Shown: positions 10,622 to 21,449 of the stretch, in pieces | Layout: the number at the start of each line of letters is the position of its first letter | How positions within the stretch are numbered: the first letter of the stretch is position 1 | Source of the DNA: Lepidostoma basale | Taxonomy: Eukaryota > Arthropoda > Insecta > Trichoptera > Lepidostomatidae | Direction: 5' to 3' | Assembly (NCBI GenBank): GCA_022606425.2 | Contig: JAHDVF020001030.1 | Location: 545,001-609,000 of the forward strand | DNA: 64,000 nucleotides | Translations under genes and position numbers: made by a program | Notes under the pieces: generated by a model | Database searches by the model: none | What the model was told of the DNA's origin: nothing | The model's input: only the letters and a program-made list of their open reading frames with translations

Positions 10622-11195
10622 AAGAATCAATTGTATCTCAATAGAGACGAAGATGCAAATTGGAAACAGAATATGGTTGATCGAGGTGTTTACAGGACTT
10701 ATGACCTGTCATTGGTTGGGTTACGCGCACGCTTTATGTAATACAACATTCCCCATTCCACTTTTTTTCTTATGACCACCAAGTCTGACAATTTTTTTTG
10801 GAAGTTGTATATATGTTAATCTGCAACACCACCCTTTGCATGGTAGTTTATTCAATCTACACACTAACGCCATCCATGAAGATTGTATTTTTTAGCATTA
10901 AGCAGAATATCTTTTTAACGCAATGTGAAAGGCTACCGCCATTTAGCGCATTGCTAGAAACCGCCTGAAGATGTCACTCCAATCTATATGCTATAATTTT
11001 GACCAGTTTTTGTTTTTTACAACATTTTGAATGTATACAAATACTTGTAGACGAACAACTCGATCAACCATATTCAGTTTCCAATTTGCATCTTCGTCTC
11101 TATTGAGATACAATTGATTCTTGAATTGATAGCCCGCAATGGGTGAAATCCAGTTGTTCGGCTACAAGTATTTGTATACATTCAAAATGTTGTAT
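10622..11195. mobile_element. palindromic MITE, family M, copy 1
   Basis: The repeat is a large foldback. The segment after AATCAATTGTATCTCAATAG (10626-10645) recurs inverted at 11096-11115. The outer arm GTATACAAATACTTGTAGAC (11032) recurs inverted as ACAAGTATTTGTATACATTC near 11167-11190. Other copies lie at 18.05, 31.38, 38.68 and 62.64 kb. No transposase frame is present, so it is a non-autonomous DNA-transposon-like or foldback element of unassigned superfamily. Confidence 0.65.
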
Positions 11196-11689
11196 AATAA
11201 AACTCTTAGAAAACAGACGTTTTCGTTCATATTAATTAGTAATACGCCGACTGTACTCGGTGCTTGTACTCGTGCTGTACTGGCGCTTGTCCTGGCCGCT
11301 GACCAGCGGCTGCGGATGACAAGCCTTTGAGGTTTTCGGGACGTTTGACGAAGGTTTCGGCAATTACGGGTACAGCTTACAGCGGGAACTCCTGCCGCAA
11401 GTTTTATAACGAACCGGTTGCACCGAACGGATAATGCTTTGTCGTTTCAGTTTCGTCCGCCGGAAACTAAACTGTTATAATCGTATTACTTCTACTGCGG
11501 TGTCCCCGGAACAATGGCGTAATGGGATAATGGTGCATATTCCACTTGAATCAAATCTTTCTACAAATCTGTAACAACCATGTTTGATGTGCATTTTTAC
11601 CGACGTATTTTTATATCATCTTGAATATTTCGAACAACAAATAAACCAGATGTCTTCTAAAAATGGCTTAGGTCAGTGGTCGGCAAACT
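11196..11689. other. GC-richer island about 11225-11540
   Basis: The first bases (ACAGACGTTTTCGTTCATATT) are an hh-F tail. The following 300 bases are GC-richer and single-copy here, without a convincing coding frame. Confidence 0.35.
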
Positions 11690-12010
11690 CTAACTAACTA
11701 ACTAACTAACTATCACGGCATTTCCCGGGAGGGGTGGGCAGAGAGGATGGATCGCCACAATGCTCTGTTATGGTACACGTCTCGGGTTCCCCTACATTCA
11801 TACATCGTACCATGCACGCACGTCGATTATTCCGACTTCGAATGTGACCGCCTTTTAGTAATTGATTAATTTGGTAATGCCATGTTTTCCTCGGTCGTCG
11901 TCGGCTTATTTTTCCACTCACGCTGCTTGCGTACAATTTTTTAACCATTCTACTCTAATCCATTCGTTCCATATGTCCAAACCATCTCATGGATCTTTTT
12001 TTATCTATGA
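11690..12010 (-). mobile_element. Rte-a 3'-end fragment, long (GTTA)n tail
   Basis: On the minus strand the frame at 11948-11706 reads VKKLYA, then RRRPRKTWHYQINQLLKGGH, then RRACMVRCMN, the Rte-a tail. The terminal TAAC microsatellite (11690-11713) has about five units. The copy continues with MERMD-like codons to about 12010. Confidence 0.8.
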
Positions 12011-12310
12011 TGCAGGCAAACTCGTGAATCGTAAAAGCCAAATACCGGAGAAGCCTGACTTTAGAAGTCATCTAGTTACATAGAATAAAACCAAGTGTCC
12101 TACTTTATTATTTTTTTATATATACTGATAAAAAAATGTTTAAGTGGTTTTAGTTTTATAATTAAAACGTTGTTATGTTTAATGTGAACAATGGCTTTCT
12201 ATTTCTTTGAAATTATTTTGGTAAGTAAGGTTTTTATTTCATTTTTCATAGGTTTTCATCGAAAATACTTATTCATTTTTCTATTTATATATAATTTAGT
12301 TAATGAATTA

Positions 12311-12420
12311 CCAAAACCTTCATCATCGGTTTACATCGTTCTCCCGATGATGAAGGTGTAAGCCTTCAAAACATGTCCAGAAAAATAAACTCAAAAGTTG
12401 AAAAAACAATGTTTTAATTC
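12311..12420 (+). repeat. hh-E hammerhead-like repeat with partial inverted partner
   Basis: The core at 12344-12377 reads CCGAUGA, U, GAAGG...CCUUC hairpin, AAAAC AU GUC. Two positions differ from the canonical core. The upstream bases UUCUC (12339-12343) supply the stem I strand complementary to GAGAA in the 476 copy. A partial inverted copy of the same box lies at 12311-12329. Confidence 0.55.
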
Positions 12421-13003
12421 ATAAAAAATTCGTCAGTATGGAATTCAACAGTATTAGCGCGTTAAGTTTATCTAAAATTAATTACAATAAAATTACAAAT
12501 TAATAAAAATGTATTTAAAACTGATCATTCGTCGTACCGCAATAGCCAAAAAGAAACATTTTGCCCGAGAAAAAAAGTTTGCCGACTGAAATATTTTAAA
12601 AAATATATCCAAACGAGACAGGTCTATAATTATTTGTAAGCAAATGGAAAAATTTATGACGTACAAATATGATATGAACGGTTTTTAATTTAATTAAACT
12701 ACTATTGTTAAAATAATTTGTTTCTAGGAAAATTTACATATTTTATTAATAACTGTACCTGCGAAGATAACCATTACTTTATTTATTGTAAATTAAATCA
12801 AACATATCACTCTCTTCAATCACGATGAAGAAGAAACTGTAGTGGTCTCTGAAACGCAGGTAGCAGAATAATCTATGGAACTGTTTGCACCCAAAAATCA
12901 TATTATTTTTTTGATATTAACTAAAATTCCATACTCACATTTAAAAAATGTTTTGATATTCCATTGTTCCAATTGATTATCTAAACATTTTGATATAAAA
13001 AAA
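12421..13003. other. AT-rich interval, nothing recognised
   Basis: I see no gene, repeat family or RNA motif that I can support in this stretch. Confidence 0.4.
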
Positions 13004-13490
13004 ATTATGTATGGAATTGAAGCATGGAGCTGGCAAAAGAAGGATAAAAGTAGAATAAATGCAGTAGAAATGAGATGTCTAAGACAAATGTGCGGCAAAT
13101 CTGTATATAATAGAGTGACAAATGCAAGTATAAGAAGTGAGTGTGGTGCGAATGAAAGTGTTATGAACAAAATAAGGAAAGGGTCATTAAGATGGTTTGG
13201 ACACATGAAAAGAATGAGTGAAGACAGAATGGTAAAGAAGATATATGTAAACGGCGTGAACGGAGCTAGAAACAGAGGAAGGCCGAGGAAAACGTGGCAC
13301 GATCAAATCAATCAAATATAAAATGTCGGTCAAGTGAGAAGTCGGAGAAAACTACGTGCGTGCATGACAAGATGTATGAATGTAGAGGAAGCGAGAGAAG
13401 TATGTTAGGACAGAACAGTGTGGCCTTCCATTCTTTCTGCCTACCCCTCCAGGGAGATGGCGTGATGGTTAGTTATTTAGTTACATCTTT
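13004..13490 (+). mobile_element. Rte-a 3' fragment with long intact tail frame
   Basis: A 104-codon frame (13007-13321) encodes MYGIEAWSWQKKD, then INAVEMRCLRQMCGK, then GSLRWFGHMKRM, then GRPRKTWHDQINQ. A stop then replaces the continuation, and a frameshifted remainder gives RSEK/RACMTRCMNVEEAREVC-type sequence to the GGCGTGATGGTTAG terminus. It is 5'-truncated, with no reverse transcriptase part. Confidence 0.85.
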
Positions 13491-14667
13491 AAAAGCAAAA
13501 AATTCCACTGGAATAACTGGCCGATTACTTCCTCTTTGTCACTATTTATTATATATTCTTGTTCAGTGTCATTAACAATTTCCGAATATCTAGAACGTGA
13601 CCATTTTGACGGAGATGACACCACTTCAGAGATTATCTGTCTTCTGTTCGATCCGTGACATTTGCGACAGCCTCTTTCATGGTCCATTGATTATAAATTT
13701 CATGAGAACTGTCCTAAATATTTTCTCCACAAAAACCTATTTTTTGCAAACATTACCAAAAAAGTTATTCTTACAATTCTATATAAACGCAAAACGAAGT
13801 TATTTTGTATTTGATTTGTGTATGATTTAAAAAGATATAATTTGAAGCTGGAATGGTTCTAGTATTTAAACAGAATAACACATTTGCTATTGTAGGTATT
13901 TTGAAAACAATTTTACTCTATTTTATAAGATTTATCTTCTCTCCATCCTATAGTTATCCATCATAATTATAGTGTTGTAATTACTTTGACAGCTTTGTGA
14001 ATAATTTATATATTCTGGCTGTATACGAGCAACAACACACAAATAACTGATCGTAAATTCTGTTTGTTGTATTACACTGTACCGTATATAATTTCATAAT
14101 GTTTTGTCTACTATGTGATAATTAATTACTATTGTGTTAACGCCTGGTAAAACTTTAATTAGTTCATTTTAAAATACAAAAGTACGTAAAACAATATTGT
14201 CAAAATATAAACGAGCATGTACGAGTATATGTGATATTAATTCAATGAGAGAGCAAAAACATTTTTTTTATAATTAATTCGGACAGAAAATATTATACCT
14301 CATTACAAGCCCATGTATTGATTTGTTCCCATAATCCCACAATTCTAATTAAATAAAACCAACCTCTACACTCAACTTCATGCCCATTCCTTTTACAAAA
14401 CTTATATAAGCATACCTATTGTTTTATTTTTGTTGTTGCAAACAATGCAAATTTTCTACGTAAAATATAAAATTTTAAAAAGGTATTCAATAGTTAATTC
14501 ATAACACAAAAATTAATTATGTTTTATTTTAGCAACTCTTTAATCCCTATCAAAACTAAATATCATAAAATTAAACCTTTTTAATCTGATGTTCAAGTTC
14601 AACAAATATATGTTTCTTTAATATATTTATGTTTAGGTTAAAAACACTTAGGTTTTTAGAACTTCAA
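13491..14667. other. AT-rich interval, nothing recognised
   Basis: More than 1 kb without a gene or a repeat that I can match elsewhere in the window. Confidence 0.4.
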
Positions 14668-14703
14668 CCGGTTTTGGCAGCTCGCTGCCATTTTCTGGTG
14701 ACC
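14668..14703 (-). repeat. hammerhead-like repeat, family hh-C
   Basis: The minus strand reads CAGAAAA, UGGCAGC...GCUGCC hairpin, AAAACCGGUU, the hh-C layout with decayed boxes. Confidence 0.5.
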
Positions 14704-14819
14704 AACCTCATATATATTATTTATTTTAACAAAAAAAATATTCTCATTATTGACAGTAAACTTCTATAAATAAATTTCAAATAACAATAACCTTGTTTTG
14801 CGGATTCAATCCATTGTTT

Positions 14820-14935
14820 TAAACTTTGTTAACTACACGAACTCTATAAAAAAATTAAAAAAACAAACATGTTACGGAAACAAAAGCCCTTTACCAGTGT
14901 AATGAATGTTTTAACATTTTTTTCATGAAAAGTTC
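14820..14935 (-). repeat. degenerate hammerhead-like repeat related to hh-A
   Basis: The minus strand has CUGGUAAAGGGC...UCCGUAACAUGUUUG. A similar decayed copy is at 39.6 kb (AAAGGGCUUAUGUGUCUGAAACACGUUU). They appear to be an old branch of the hh-A pattern. Confidence 0.4.
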
Positions 14936-16140
14936 ATGTTGCGTACATAGTTTAAAAAAACATATTGTTCGACATCATAATTATTTATAATATTTGTTTG
15001 ATTTGATTGTTCCACGTTTTCCTCTGGCTTCGTGTATTTTTATTATTAGAAAGTTAGACAATAAACGTAAAATTAAACCACTGAATATAAAGCACAGTAA
15101 GTGATATCGCAATAGATCATAACCGTGTCGGTTGTAAAAGCCGTAAATGGGCGAACAGTCCTCACCCTCGATTGGGTCGCGCGAGATAAAGTCGACATTC
15201 TTGCTAACGCCGCGCATAAATCCTTCCGCTCTTCCGGACATCCGAACTGCCCCCGGCATATTTGCTACGGGAATAAATAACACATTTTATAGCGGATTTT
15301 TTTTAAACAAATATCGAAGAACTCACACAAAACACTTTTTTTCAACCTCAAAATATATTTTTCATACATTTAAATGTTCCTTGCACTACTCCAACTTCAT
15401 CTCATTCGTTTCCAGACCACGACCTAAATTATTACTATCTTCTTTATCAATAATGACCCTTTACCACCAAGATATCCACCATCATGCAGTCCTTTACCTT
15501 TAACACTCCGGGCCATACATTCAGCCCCATCATAAAACAACTACCAAATCACATTCCAACAATGTTTCCTACAGACGTAAGAGGAATAGCCACAAGAGCT
15601 GAACCTCTATAAGCCAGAAGATCCAAGTCCAAGTCCAGTGGAATTTCATAATGGCGTTTTTCGTGAATTAAAACACTGTTTATTCAACTTTTTATAAAAA
15701 AAAACAGTGTATTAATTGAATTAAACATTTAAAAATAATTGCGCAGATTTTCACGGTTGTAGCAATGTGTATTTTGGAATTCGGAGAAAATTCTTGTAAC
15801 TCGTATTTCTGGGCCGAAGTTTCGGAAATCTTTGTAGTCTTATAAATATGTGATGTGTAATGAAACATATGCTTAACACTTCATACGCTGTGCCGTGTCG
15901 CTGGAAATATGAGAGCAAAGAAAACATTCGCGCTTTGATATCTGAGCTGGTTATCACACTGTTATGCATCACACTCAGCTGTGAGATAATTTTAATAATG
16001 TCGACGTTCCATTTCGTCATTCATTTTATTCAAATTGACAACATTACATTTTTCGTTAGAAAATAATAAAAATAAAAATATCCTAATACTGTTAATTCTG
16101 AAATACAACAGAAATGACGGAACAATGAAAAAAGAATGAT
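14936..16140. other. interval without a recognisable gene; GC-richer patch about 15130-15260
   Basis: The patch near 15130-15260 is GC-rich and single-copy. Open frames of 100-118 codons overlap it on both strands but show no domain. I regard them as chance frames. Confidence 0.35.
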
Positions 16141-16290
16141 ATTCCGATTAGCATTGTATAATGCCTTAACAAGGCAAAACATGTCATTTCCATTAAATAT
16201 ACTATATTATTACAAATTCTAGAAAATAGACGGTTTCATTCGTATTACGTATTTAATATAGAGTTTTTTATTATTGCTAAAGAAACAATT
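16141..16290 (+). repeat. hh-F repeat
   Basis: The motif AUAAUGCCUUAACAAGGCAAAACAUGUC (decayed core, good GCCUU/AAGGC hairpin) is followed by the hh-F tail (AGAAAATAGACGGTTTCATTC, then an AATATAGAG word). Confidence 0.55.
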
Positions 16291-16304
16291 AATTATCTAA
16301 CAAA

Positions 16305-16495
16305 CTAACTAACTTATCATCACTGAAAGAACGAACCGCCATACTGCTATTTTCTTTCATACTCCTATCGTTCCTCAACATTCATAAATTGTGTCATACA
16401 CGCACGTTAATTTCTCCGACTTCTCAAGTGGCCAACATGCAATATTAGATTTATTTGAACATTCCACGTTTTTCTCGGTCTTCCTCTGTTTATAC
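16305..16495 (-). mobile_element. Rte-a 3'-end fragment, (GTTA)n tail
   Basis: Starting at the AACAAACTAACTAACTTATC tail, the complement of the Rte-a terminus runs to the RPRKTW region (ACGTTTTTCTCGGTCTTCCTC on the plus strand). It is truncated at about 16495. Confidence 0.75.
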
Positions 16496-16929
16496 AATTA
16501 ATTAAAATTATTATAGGTTTGAATAAAGCATCCAATATACTTAAATAAAAAATTGCAGATTTTTAAAATGGTTTTAGGGCAGACCACTCCGCATTTTTTT
16601 CCTAGGGAAGTCAAGGCGGGGTCGAAGGACCTTTCTTAAATTTGCGACGCCCCCTGCGAACTGTGAACTCGGGACTAATTTTCTGGCGAGATAACGGCCT
16701 ATTTTCGTTTTGGGCTTTTCTGTTTATTAACACTGTGGGACGAGCCCGCTACCTTGGACTTATGTGCCCCTTTACATTGTGATAATCTTCAGCAGCATCT
16801 TAACAGCATTTGAAAAATTATAGCCCATCATAATGAAAAATTCCAATAACGGAATTTTTAAGTTGTTTTCAGTAAAGAAAGGCTTCCAAACCTTTTTAAT
16901 AAAATAACTTTTATAATTATTTATAAACG
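16496..16929. other. GC-richer island about 16560-16780
   Basis: This is a clearly GC-richer, single-copy stretch without coding potential that I can defend. With the other islands it is a candidate conserved noncoding element. Confidence 0.35.
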
Positions 16930-17070
16930 TCTGTTACCGGTAGAATCAAATGCCTTTAAAAGGCGAAGCTTGTCACTACTAGAAACTATAATGAAACTTC
17001 TAGATAATTTTTCATTCGTATTACTTATACTCGTATAATATGGAGTTTTACGACACTCTTTAATAAACAA
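16930..17070 (+). repeat. hh-F repeat
   Basis: The sequence AAAUGCCUUUAAAAGGCGAAGCUUGUC has a perfect GCCUUU/AAAGGC hairpin but a decayed GAAAC. It is followed by the hh-F tail with ATGGAGTTTTACGACA. Confidence 0.5.
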
Positions 17071-17284
17071 TACATGATATTGAATAATTTTTATAAAGGG
17101 AAAACATTGACATATTTGTATTTATGAAAATGTCTGTTTTTTATTATATTTTATGGGAATATTTCTTTTTATTAAGACAATAGCAAATGCGACAGTATCA
17201 ACATTTAAAATGTAAAATGTGTATCTTTCACAAAATACTTTACAATGAAATGTTAAATTTTTCTTCTACTCGTATGTTCGCCAT

Positions 17285-17430
17285 ACTTTGTGTTGTAGAT
17301 GTTTTTTTTTTTATTTTTTTTTATATATGTTTTGTATACAACACTCACTTTTTAAATAAATTAAATTTTATTATCAAACATGCTTCGTACTACTCAGCCC
17401 TTCTTCAGTGATATTACATAGATATTTAAA
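17285..17430 (-). repeat. hammerhead-like repeat, family hh-A (half element)
   Basis: The minus-strand core at 17376-17407 keeps CUGAAGA, but the hairpin and GAAAC (GAAGC) are mutated. The flanking TATATGTTTTGTATACAACAC arm identifies it as hh-A. Confidence 0.55.
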
Positions 17431-17645
17431 ATATTATAAAATTGTTTACAAATATGGTCAGTTATAATGAAAACTTTTATAATTATTAATAAACGTTATT
17501 TTGTTCACAATTTATATACATGAGTGTGTCGCGACAGCTGTTTCGCCAACCTATGGTGGTATCAGGTGTTACAAACAACTGTCTTTAACTTGTTTGTCAC
17601 ACTTAATGATACCAAAAAAGGTTGGCGACGACTGTCTATACACAC
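17431..17645. repeat. hh-D inverted pair
   Basis: A minus-strand copy at 17529-17562 (GGUUGGC GAAAC AGCU GUC, first box decayed to CUGAUAC) faces a plus-strand relic at 17603-17640 (AAUGAUACC, GGUUGGCGACGACUGUC). Both belong to hh-D, better preserved at 20.68, 48.76 and 62.06 kb. Confidence 0.6.
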
Positions 17646-17861
17646 TCGTATAAATAAATTGTCATTCGAAGTAATTAATTAATTATTTCAATTCCCAATT
17701 TAAATATTTAATACTCGTAATGTCGAAGCATCATAGAATTCAATAATATAAGGATTATCTTAAACTTAAGTTAATACTTTAATATTGATTATTTAATCAT
17801 TGACTACGAAAATTTATCATTGTTTACGAAAAAATAAAATTATTATCTTACATGTTTTAGA

Positions 17862-18005
17862 GAATAATGGTAATTATAATTGTAACCATCTTGTTTCTCT
17901 TGTACCCAAACTGCTTCGGGGCAATATAAGATCTTACATTCCTCTGATGAAGCTTGGTTACAACCGAAACTAGTTGGCTTTAATTATAATTACCATTTCT
18001 TGGTA
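17862..18005. repeat. hh-G inverted pair with one canonical core
   Basis: Arms (AATGGTAATTATAATTG and its complement) enclose two facing cores. The plus-strand one at 17944-17975 reads CUGAUGA, A, a GCUU-starting hairpin, GAAAC, UA, GUU. All core boxes are intact, and the cleavage triplet is GUU. The minus-strand partner at about 17892-17922 is decayed. The related pair at 33755-33895 has the same outer arm. Confidence 0.55.
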
Positions 18006-18044
18006 AACTACTAGTTGTTTATTTTACTTAATATATTGTTTTCT

Positions 18045-18450
18045 TGAATGTTACCAATACTTGTAGACAAATACTGGATTTTACCCATTGCGGGTTAATC
18101 ATTTAAGGATTGATTGTATCTCAATAGAGACGAAGATGTCAATTGTTTTTTTTTGGAAACAGAATATGGTGGTCGAGCTATGTATAGATAGCGCTTATCT
18201 AATTTTAATAGATGACGCTAGTGCAGATTGAACAAAAATTGATGAAGTGTTTCTCAACATAGTAGCATATTCATCTTTCAAAAATTTGTCAGTCATGGTG
18301 GTCGTAAGAAGGGCGTAATGGGGAATGTTGTATTACATAAATCGATCGCTTAACCCAACCAATGACAGGTCATAAGTCCTGTAAACGCCTCGACCACAAT
18401 ATTCTGTTTCCAAAAAAAACAATTTACATCTTCGTGACTATTGAGATACA
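18045..18450. mobile_element. palindromic MITE, family M, copy 2
   Basis: Same family as 10.62-11.19 kb. The TTGTATCTCAATAGAGACGA stretch near 18115 recurs inverted near 18430. An inner pair (ACTTATGACCTGTCATTGG type) flanks a core with GACGCTAGTGCAGATTGAAC. It carries no protein. Confidence 0.65.
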
Positions 18451-19059
18451 ATCAATATTTAATATATTTTAAATGTCCAAATTACAAGGTTGTTTGGTTA
18501 AAGTTATTCAAACACAATATTCATTAGAGTATCAGTTTAAGAAATGTTTATTTTATTTTGCGTGAGATATTTTCTCGTTTAGCAAGCTATATAAACAGCC
18601 TTTAAATATTTTTGTAGTTCTTAAAATATAATTCTAAAATTGCCTATTTTAAATATTATTGAAATGATTTCAGGCATTGCGATATGATATTAGCTAGGCA
18701 TTCTACTGCTATACCTCGATACTGGTGATTCTCATGGAATATTTCTACAGGGGATTTAAATTCGATTGAATTGGTTTGTGAGGCTTATATATAGAACTGA
18801 CAAAGAACGAACGAAACCAGGTCAAATGCTGTATAAAGATGAGCTCGTTGAAGAGCACAAATCATTTTGCGTACGAAAAAATGCCTTAAACTATTGCCGC
18901 CGACTAGCATGACTTATGAATCGTATATTCAATGATGTAATATAAATATCAAAAAGTTTTACGCTTTCTCGTTCTTTTGAAACATTTTTATGTTAATATA
19001 CGTATTATATAATACTTAATATATATTTTTTTTAAGTAAACTTTTTATAATAACTATAA
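18451..19059. other. interval without a recognisable gene
   Basis: Mostly AT-rich sequence. I see no repeat shared with the rest of the window. Confidence 0.35.
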
Positions 19060-19205
19060 CTCTTTCTTGCTTCTTCTTCAGCCAATTCCTTCACTCTTGA
19101 ATAAATGACTAATCCATTCACTTCCACACCACTCTTGTGAAGACTGCATCCAGATTATCCAACTTATTGGTCATCCTTACACGGCTATTGCGTCGCCCTG
19201 CACGT
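19060..19205 (-). pseudogene. Rte-b-type C-terminal remnant with (GAA)n end
   Basis: The minus strand gives decayed GRRNSRVRMTNKLDNLDAVFT-type words followed by a GAAGAAG end. It aligns with the end of the copies at 28.36 and 38.97 kb (GRPQxRWKDDLNR, then QSAQDRVTW, then EEVFVQEWTGIG). Confidence 0.5.
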
Positions 19206-19438
19206 ATCTTTACGGTCAATATGAATCTAAAAATCTATAAACAATTTCGATTTTTTTTTCAAATAAATTTACAGGATTTTCAGAAAATTCTTTTTTTTAA
19301 GCTTTTGTTTAAAAACGGCATAGAATTAAGAAAACTTTATATTTCTTCTATATTTGCCATCATTATGTGTTGTGGATTTACATTTAAATAACTTTTTGAA
19401 AACATTGTATTTTCACAACACTTTTTTGCACCTTTCGC

Positions 19439-19473
19439 AAACATGTTTCGGGACACAGACTTCCCTTCTTCAG
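19439..19473 (-). ncRNA. hammerhead-like ribozyme motif, hh-A, minus-strand member
   Basis: On the minus strand it reads CUGAAGA, A, GGGA...UCCC hairpin, GAAAC, AU, GUU. All invariant core boxes are present. The cleavage triplet is GUU rather than GUC, which natural hammerheads tolerate but less efficiently. Confidence 0.55.
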
Positions 19474-19501
19474 TGTATTAAAAAATTTAACAATTCATAC
19501 A

Positions 19502-19535
19502 CTGAAGAAGGGAAGTCTGTATCCCGAAACATGTT
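19502..19535 (+). ncRNA. hammerhead-like ribozyme motif, hh-A, plus-strand member
   Basis: It reads CUGAAGA, A, GGGA...UCCC hairpin (one loop base different from its partner), GAAAC, AU, GUU. In the same RNA the two facing copies would pair with each other, which may compete with ribozyme folding. Confidence 0.55.
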
Positions 19536-19689
19536 TGTAAAAGGTACAAAAAAGTGTTGTGAAAATACAATTTTCAAAAATATGTTTGAAAACTTTATAA
19601 ATTTAAAATACAATAAAGTGAAACATACCAGGTTTTCCTCATAAGCATGAAATAAAAGTCGAAAAATCATGTTTGATATATTCAAAACT

Positions 19690-19890
19690 CTATTCTTCTT
19701 CTTCAGCCTTCTTCCCTACATTTCTGGATAAATGCCTCTTTAAATTTTCTCCACTCGTCCCTGTCCTTTCCGCATCCAAGTCGTTTCAATTATTCGGACA
19801 ATGTCGTCCGTCCAACTTTTAGGTGGCCTCCTCACACTTATTTTATTAAGGACTCCATTGAAGTATTCTATATGTCCATTTGGTATTTAT
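19690..19890 (-). pseudogene. Rte-b-type C-terminal remnant
   Basis: The minus strand reads RRPPKSWTDDIVRIIE, then a broken WKxF/RGI stretch and a run of GAAGAAGAA. This is the GRPxxRWxDDI...EEE tail of RTE-type polyproteins. Frameshifts are present. Confidence 0.55.
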
Positions 19891-20485
19891 CTGACATCCG
19901 TCTATCAAAAACAATTATTTGAATTTATTATTCATACAAATCAATCACATTGGAAGGCAGAGAAGTGTTATTAACACCCGCGACCCCATAAATGGTACAA
20001 GTTGGCCAAACCTTTCACCATAATGAAAAATAAGGCACTTTTAGAGCCATCTTTACAAAACTAGCTTGCCATTGACATTATGGAGATGGGGAATGATATG
20101 ATGCCTACGAAAACATTAAAATATCAAATATTTGAAATTACTTATGATCTAACACTAAATTAAAAGCATTATGTACTAAATAGCACAGGGATCACAAATA
20201 TTGTTTCGCAATATAGAAAAATACTTTAAAAATGATAAAATGTATTCCCTAATTACGAGTAAACAAGCAAAGCATGATTTCAAAAAAAAAATTAACAGGT
20301 ATCATTACATTAACAATGGTTTTTAAATAATGTTTTACAAACTTATCATATTTGTAAGGGAAATATTAAACATTGTATAATCCACATAATTTATTTAATA
20401 TTTTTAACAAATAAAATTATTGCATGTAATAATAATAATAATATTAATTACATATAATATTATTATTATTTTTTGGATTTTTTAC
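19891..20485. other. AT-rich interval with a palindromic (AAT)n microsatellite
   Basis: No gene is seen. Around 20425-20472 an AATAATAATAATATT run is followed by its complement, a simple self-complementary microsatellite. Confidence 0.4.
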
Positions 20486-20487
20486 GA

Positions 20488-20668
20488 TCGAAATGTGCGC
20501 TGGAGATGCCTATTGGTGGCGATGAGGTTCGCAACCCTTCACACCGCGTCTCCCGCGGGGCGAAGAGCGAAGGATGGAGTGCTGCATCAGTTAAAGTGTG
20601 GCAGTCATTTCTTTCTGCCTACCCTTTCGGGGAGACGGCGTGATGGTTAGTTAGCAAGTTAGTTTTAT
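20488..20668 (+). mobile_element. short internally deleted Rte-a derivative, copy 1
   Basis: The left half (GGCGATGAGGTTCGCAACCC, then CGTCTCCCGCGGGGCGAAGA, then GGATGGAGTGCTGCAT) matches the 5' end of the near-complete Rte-a copy (25533-25455, minus). The right half (GTGTGGCAGTCATTTCTTTC, TGCCTACCC, GGAGACGGCGTGATGGTTAG) matches the last 65 bases of Rte-a. The 3 kb between are absent. It has no coding capacity and is presumably mobilised, if at all, by an Rte-a reverse transcriptase. Two more copies have the same join. Confidence 0.8.
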
Positions 20669-20675
20669 TATTATT

Positions 20676-20800
20676 ATAACACCTGATGATGTCAACATAG
20701 GTTGTCGAAAGAGCTGTCGCGTAATTAATGTTTTAATTTAACAGTTCATAACGTTAAAGTATCATAGTATTTTGGCCAAAACAATGGACTATTCAAAAGT
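20676..20800 (+). repeat. hh-D repeat
   Basis: The core at 20683-20718 reads CUGAUGA, U, GUCAAC...GUUGUC hairpin, GAAAG AGCU GUC. The first box is intact. It is followed by the family tail with GTATCATAGTATTTTGGCC and AAAACAATGGAC. The base after GAAA is G instead of C, which weakens stem III. Confidence 0.55.
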
Positions 20801-21234
20801 CACATTTAAAATATTTTAATTAAACATAAATTATACATTATTTCGTACCATCCGTAGCATTGCCATCACTTATAAACTATTAGAGAATTTCAATGAACTT
20901 AACAAGTATTCTGTCGGCGTCTTGAGAAATGATTTCAAGCGATTAGTTCCACGACGCATCCGACAATAAGCCCAGCTCTCACTTCATTAGGCGCTGCAGG
21001 CGGCCGAGTGCGCGCGGAGATGGTGGTCGTACACCAGACAGATACAGACGGAACGTCTTTGGGATGCAGCACTGAGGAGGCACGTGCTATTTTCATTTAC
21101 AAAAAAAATATTAATACAATATTCACTTTCGCATTTCTCAACCATCCCTCGCCCCTGATATTCATCTATCTGAATTTTATTAGAATTAATTTTGTAGCCA
21201 CAAATACTCCGTAACCGCGTTGATAGCCCATACC
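20801..21234. other. GC-richer island about 20870-21080
   Basis: A single-copy, GC-richer stretch with CpG-containing words. I see no convincing coding region. Confidence 0.35.
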
Positions 21235-21254
21235 TCTTAGAGTGGTATGGCTAC

Positions 21255-21449
21255 AATGCACCGGACAGGTATGCTCGCGCTAGAAGACACGATCTGTTGT
21301 GCATACCGCATAGCAGAACAAATGTCATGGCGCAGCATACAATGACCCGGGGTATGGTGCTCTTGAATGAGGTGTCAGTCGATGTGGACATTCTCCAAAT
21401 GACCTATGCGTCCTTTAAGGATCATATTGGTACATGCCACAATTGCTAG
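21255..21449 (+). pseudogene. Jockey/CR1-type reverse transcriptase C-terminal remnant
   Basis: One open frame ending at TAG 21447-21449 reads RARRHDLLCIPHSRTNV, then a TRGMVLLNEVSVDVDI-like stretch and SFKDHIGTC. This is the conserved C-terminal segment that follows the reverse transcriptase in Jockey/CR1-like elements (R..H.L..P..RTN......P.....LN......D......F...L). Upstream parts are missing. It is distinct from the CR1 family at 31.6 and 35.6 kb. Confidence 0.6.

Larger units (their letters stand above)
19370..19680. repeat. hh-A inverted pair (near-perfect palindrome)
   Basis: Two hh-A cores face each other across about 28 bases. The surrounding arms (ACAACACTTTTTTG, AAATACAA and so on) are complementary over more than 80 bases on each side. 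See the two core entries for motif detail. The loop TTAAAAAATTTAACAATT is the only unpaired centre. Confidence 0.75.

Noticed and set aside
15147..15503. 118-codon open frame on the plus strand
   Set aside because: No recognisable domain. It is opposed by a 100-codon frame on the other strand over the same GC-rich patch, as expected by chance in such a patch.
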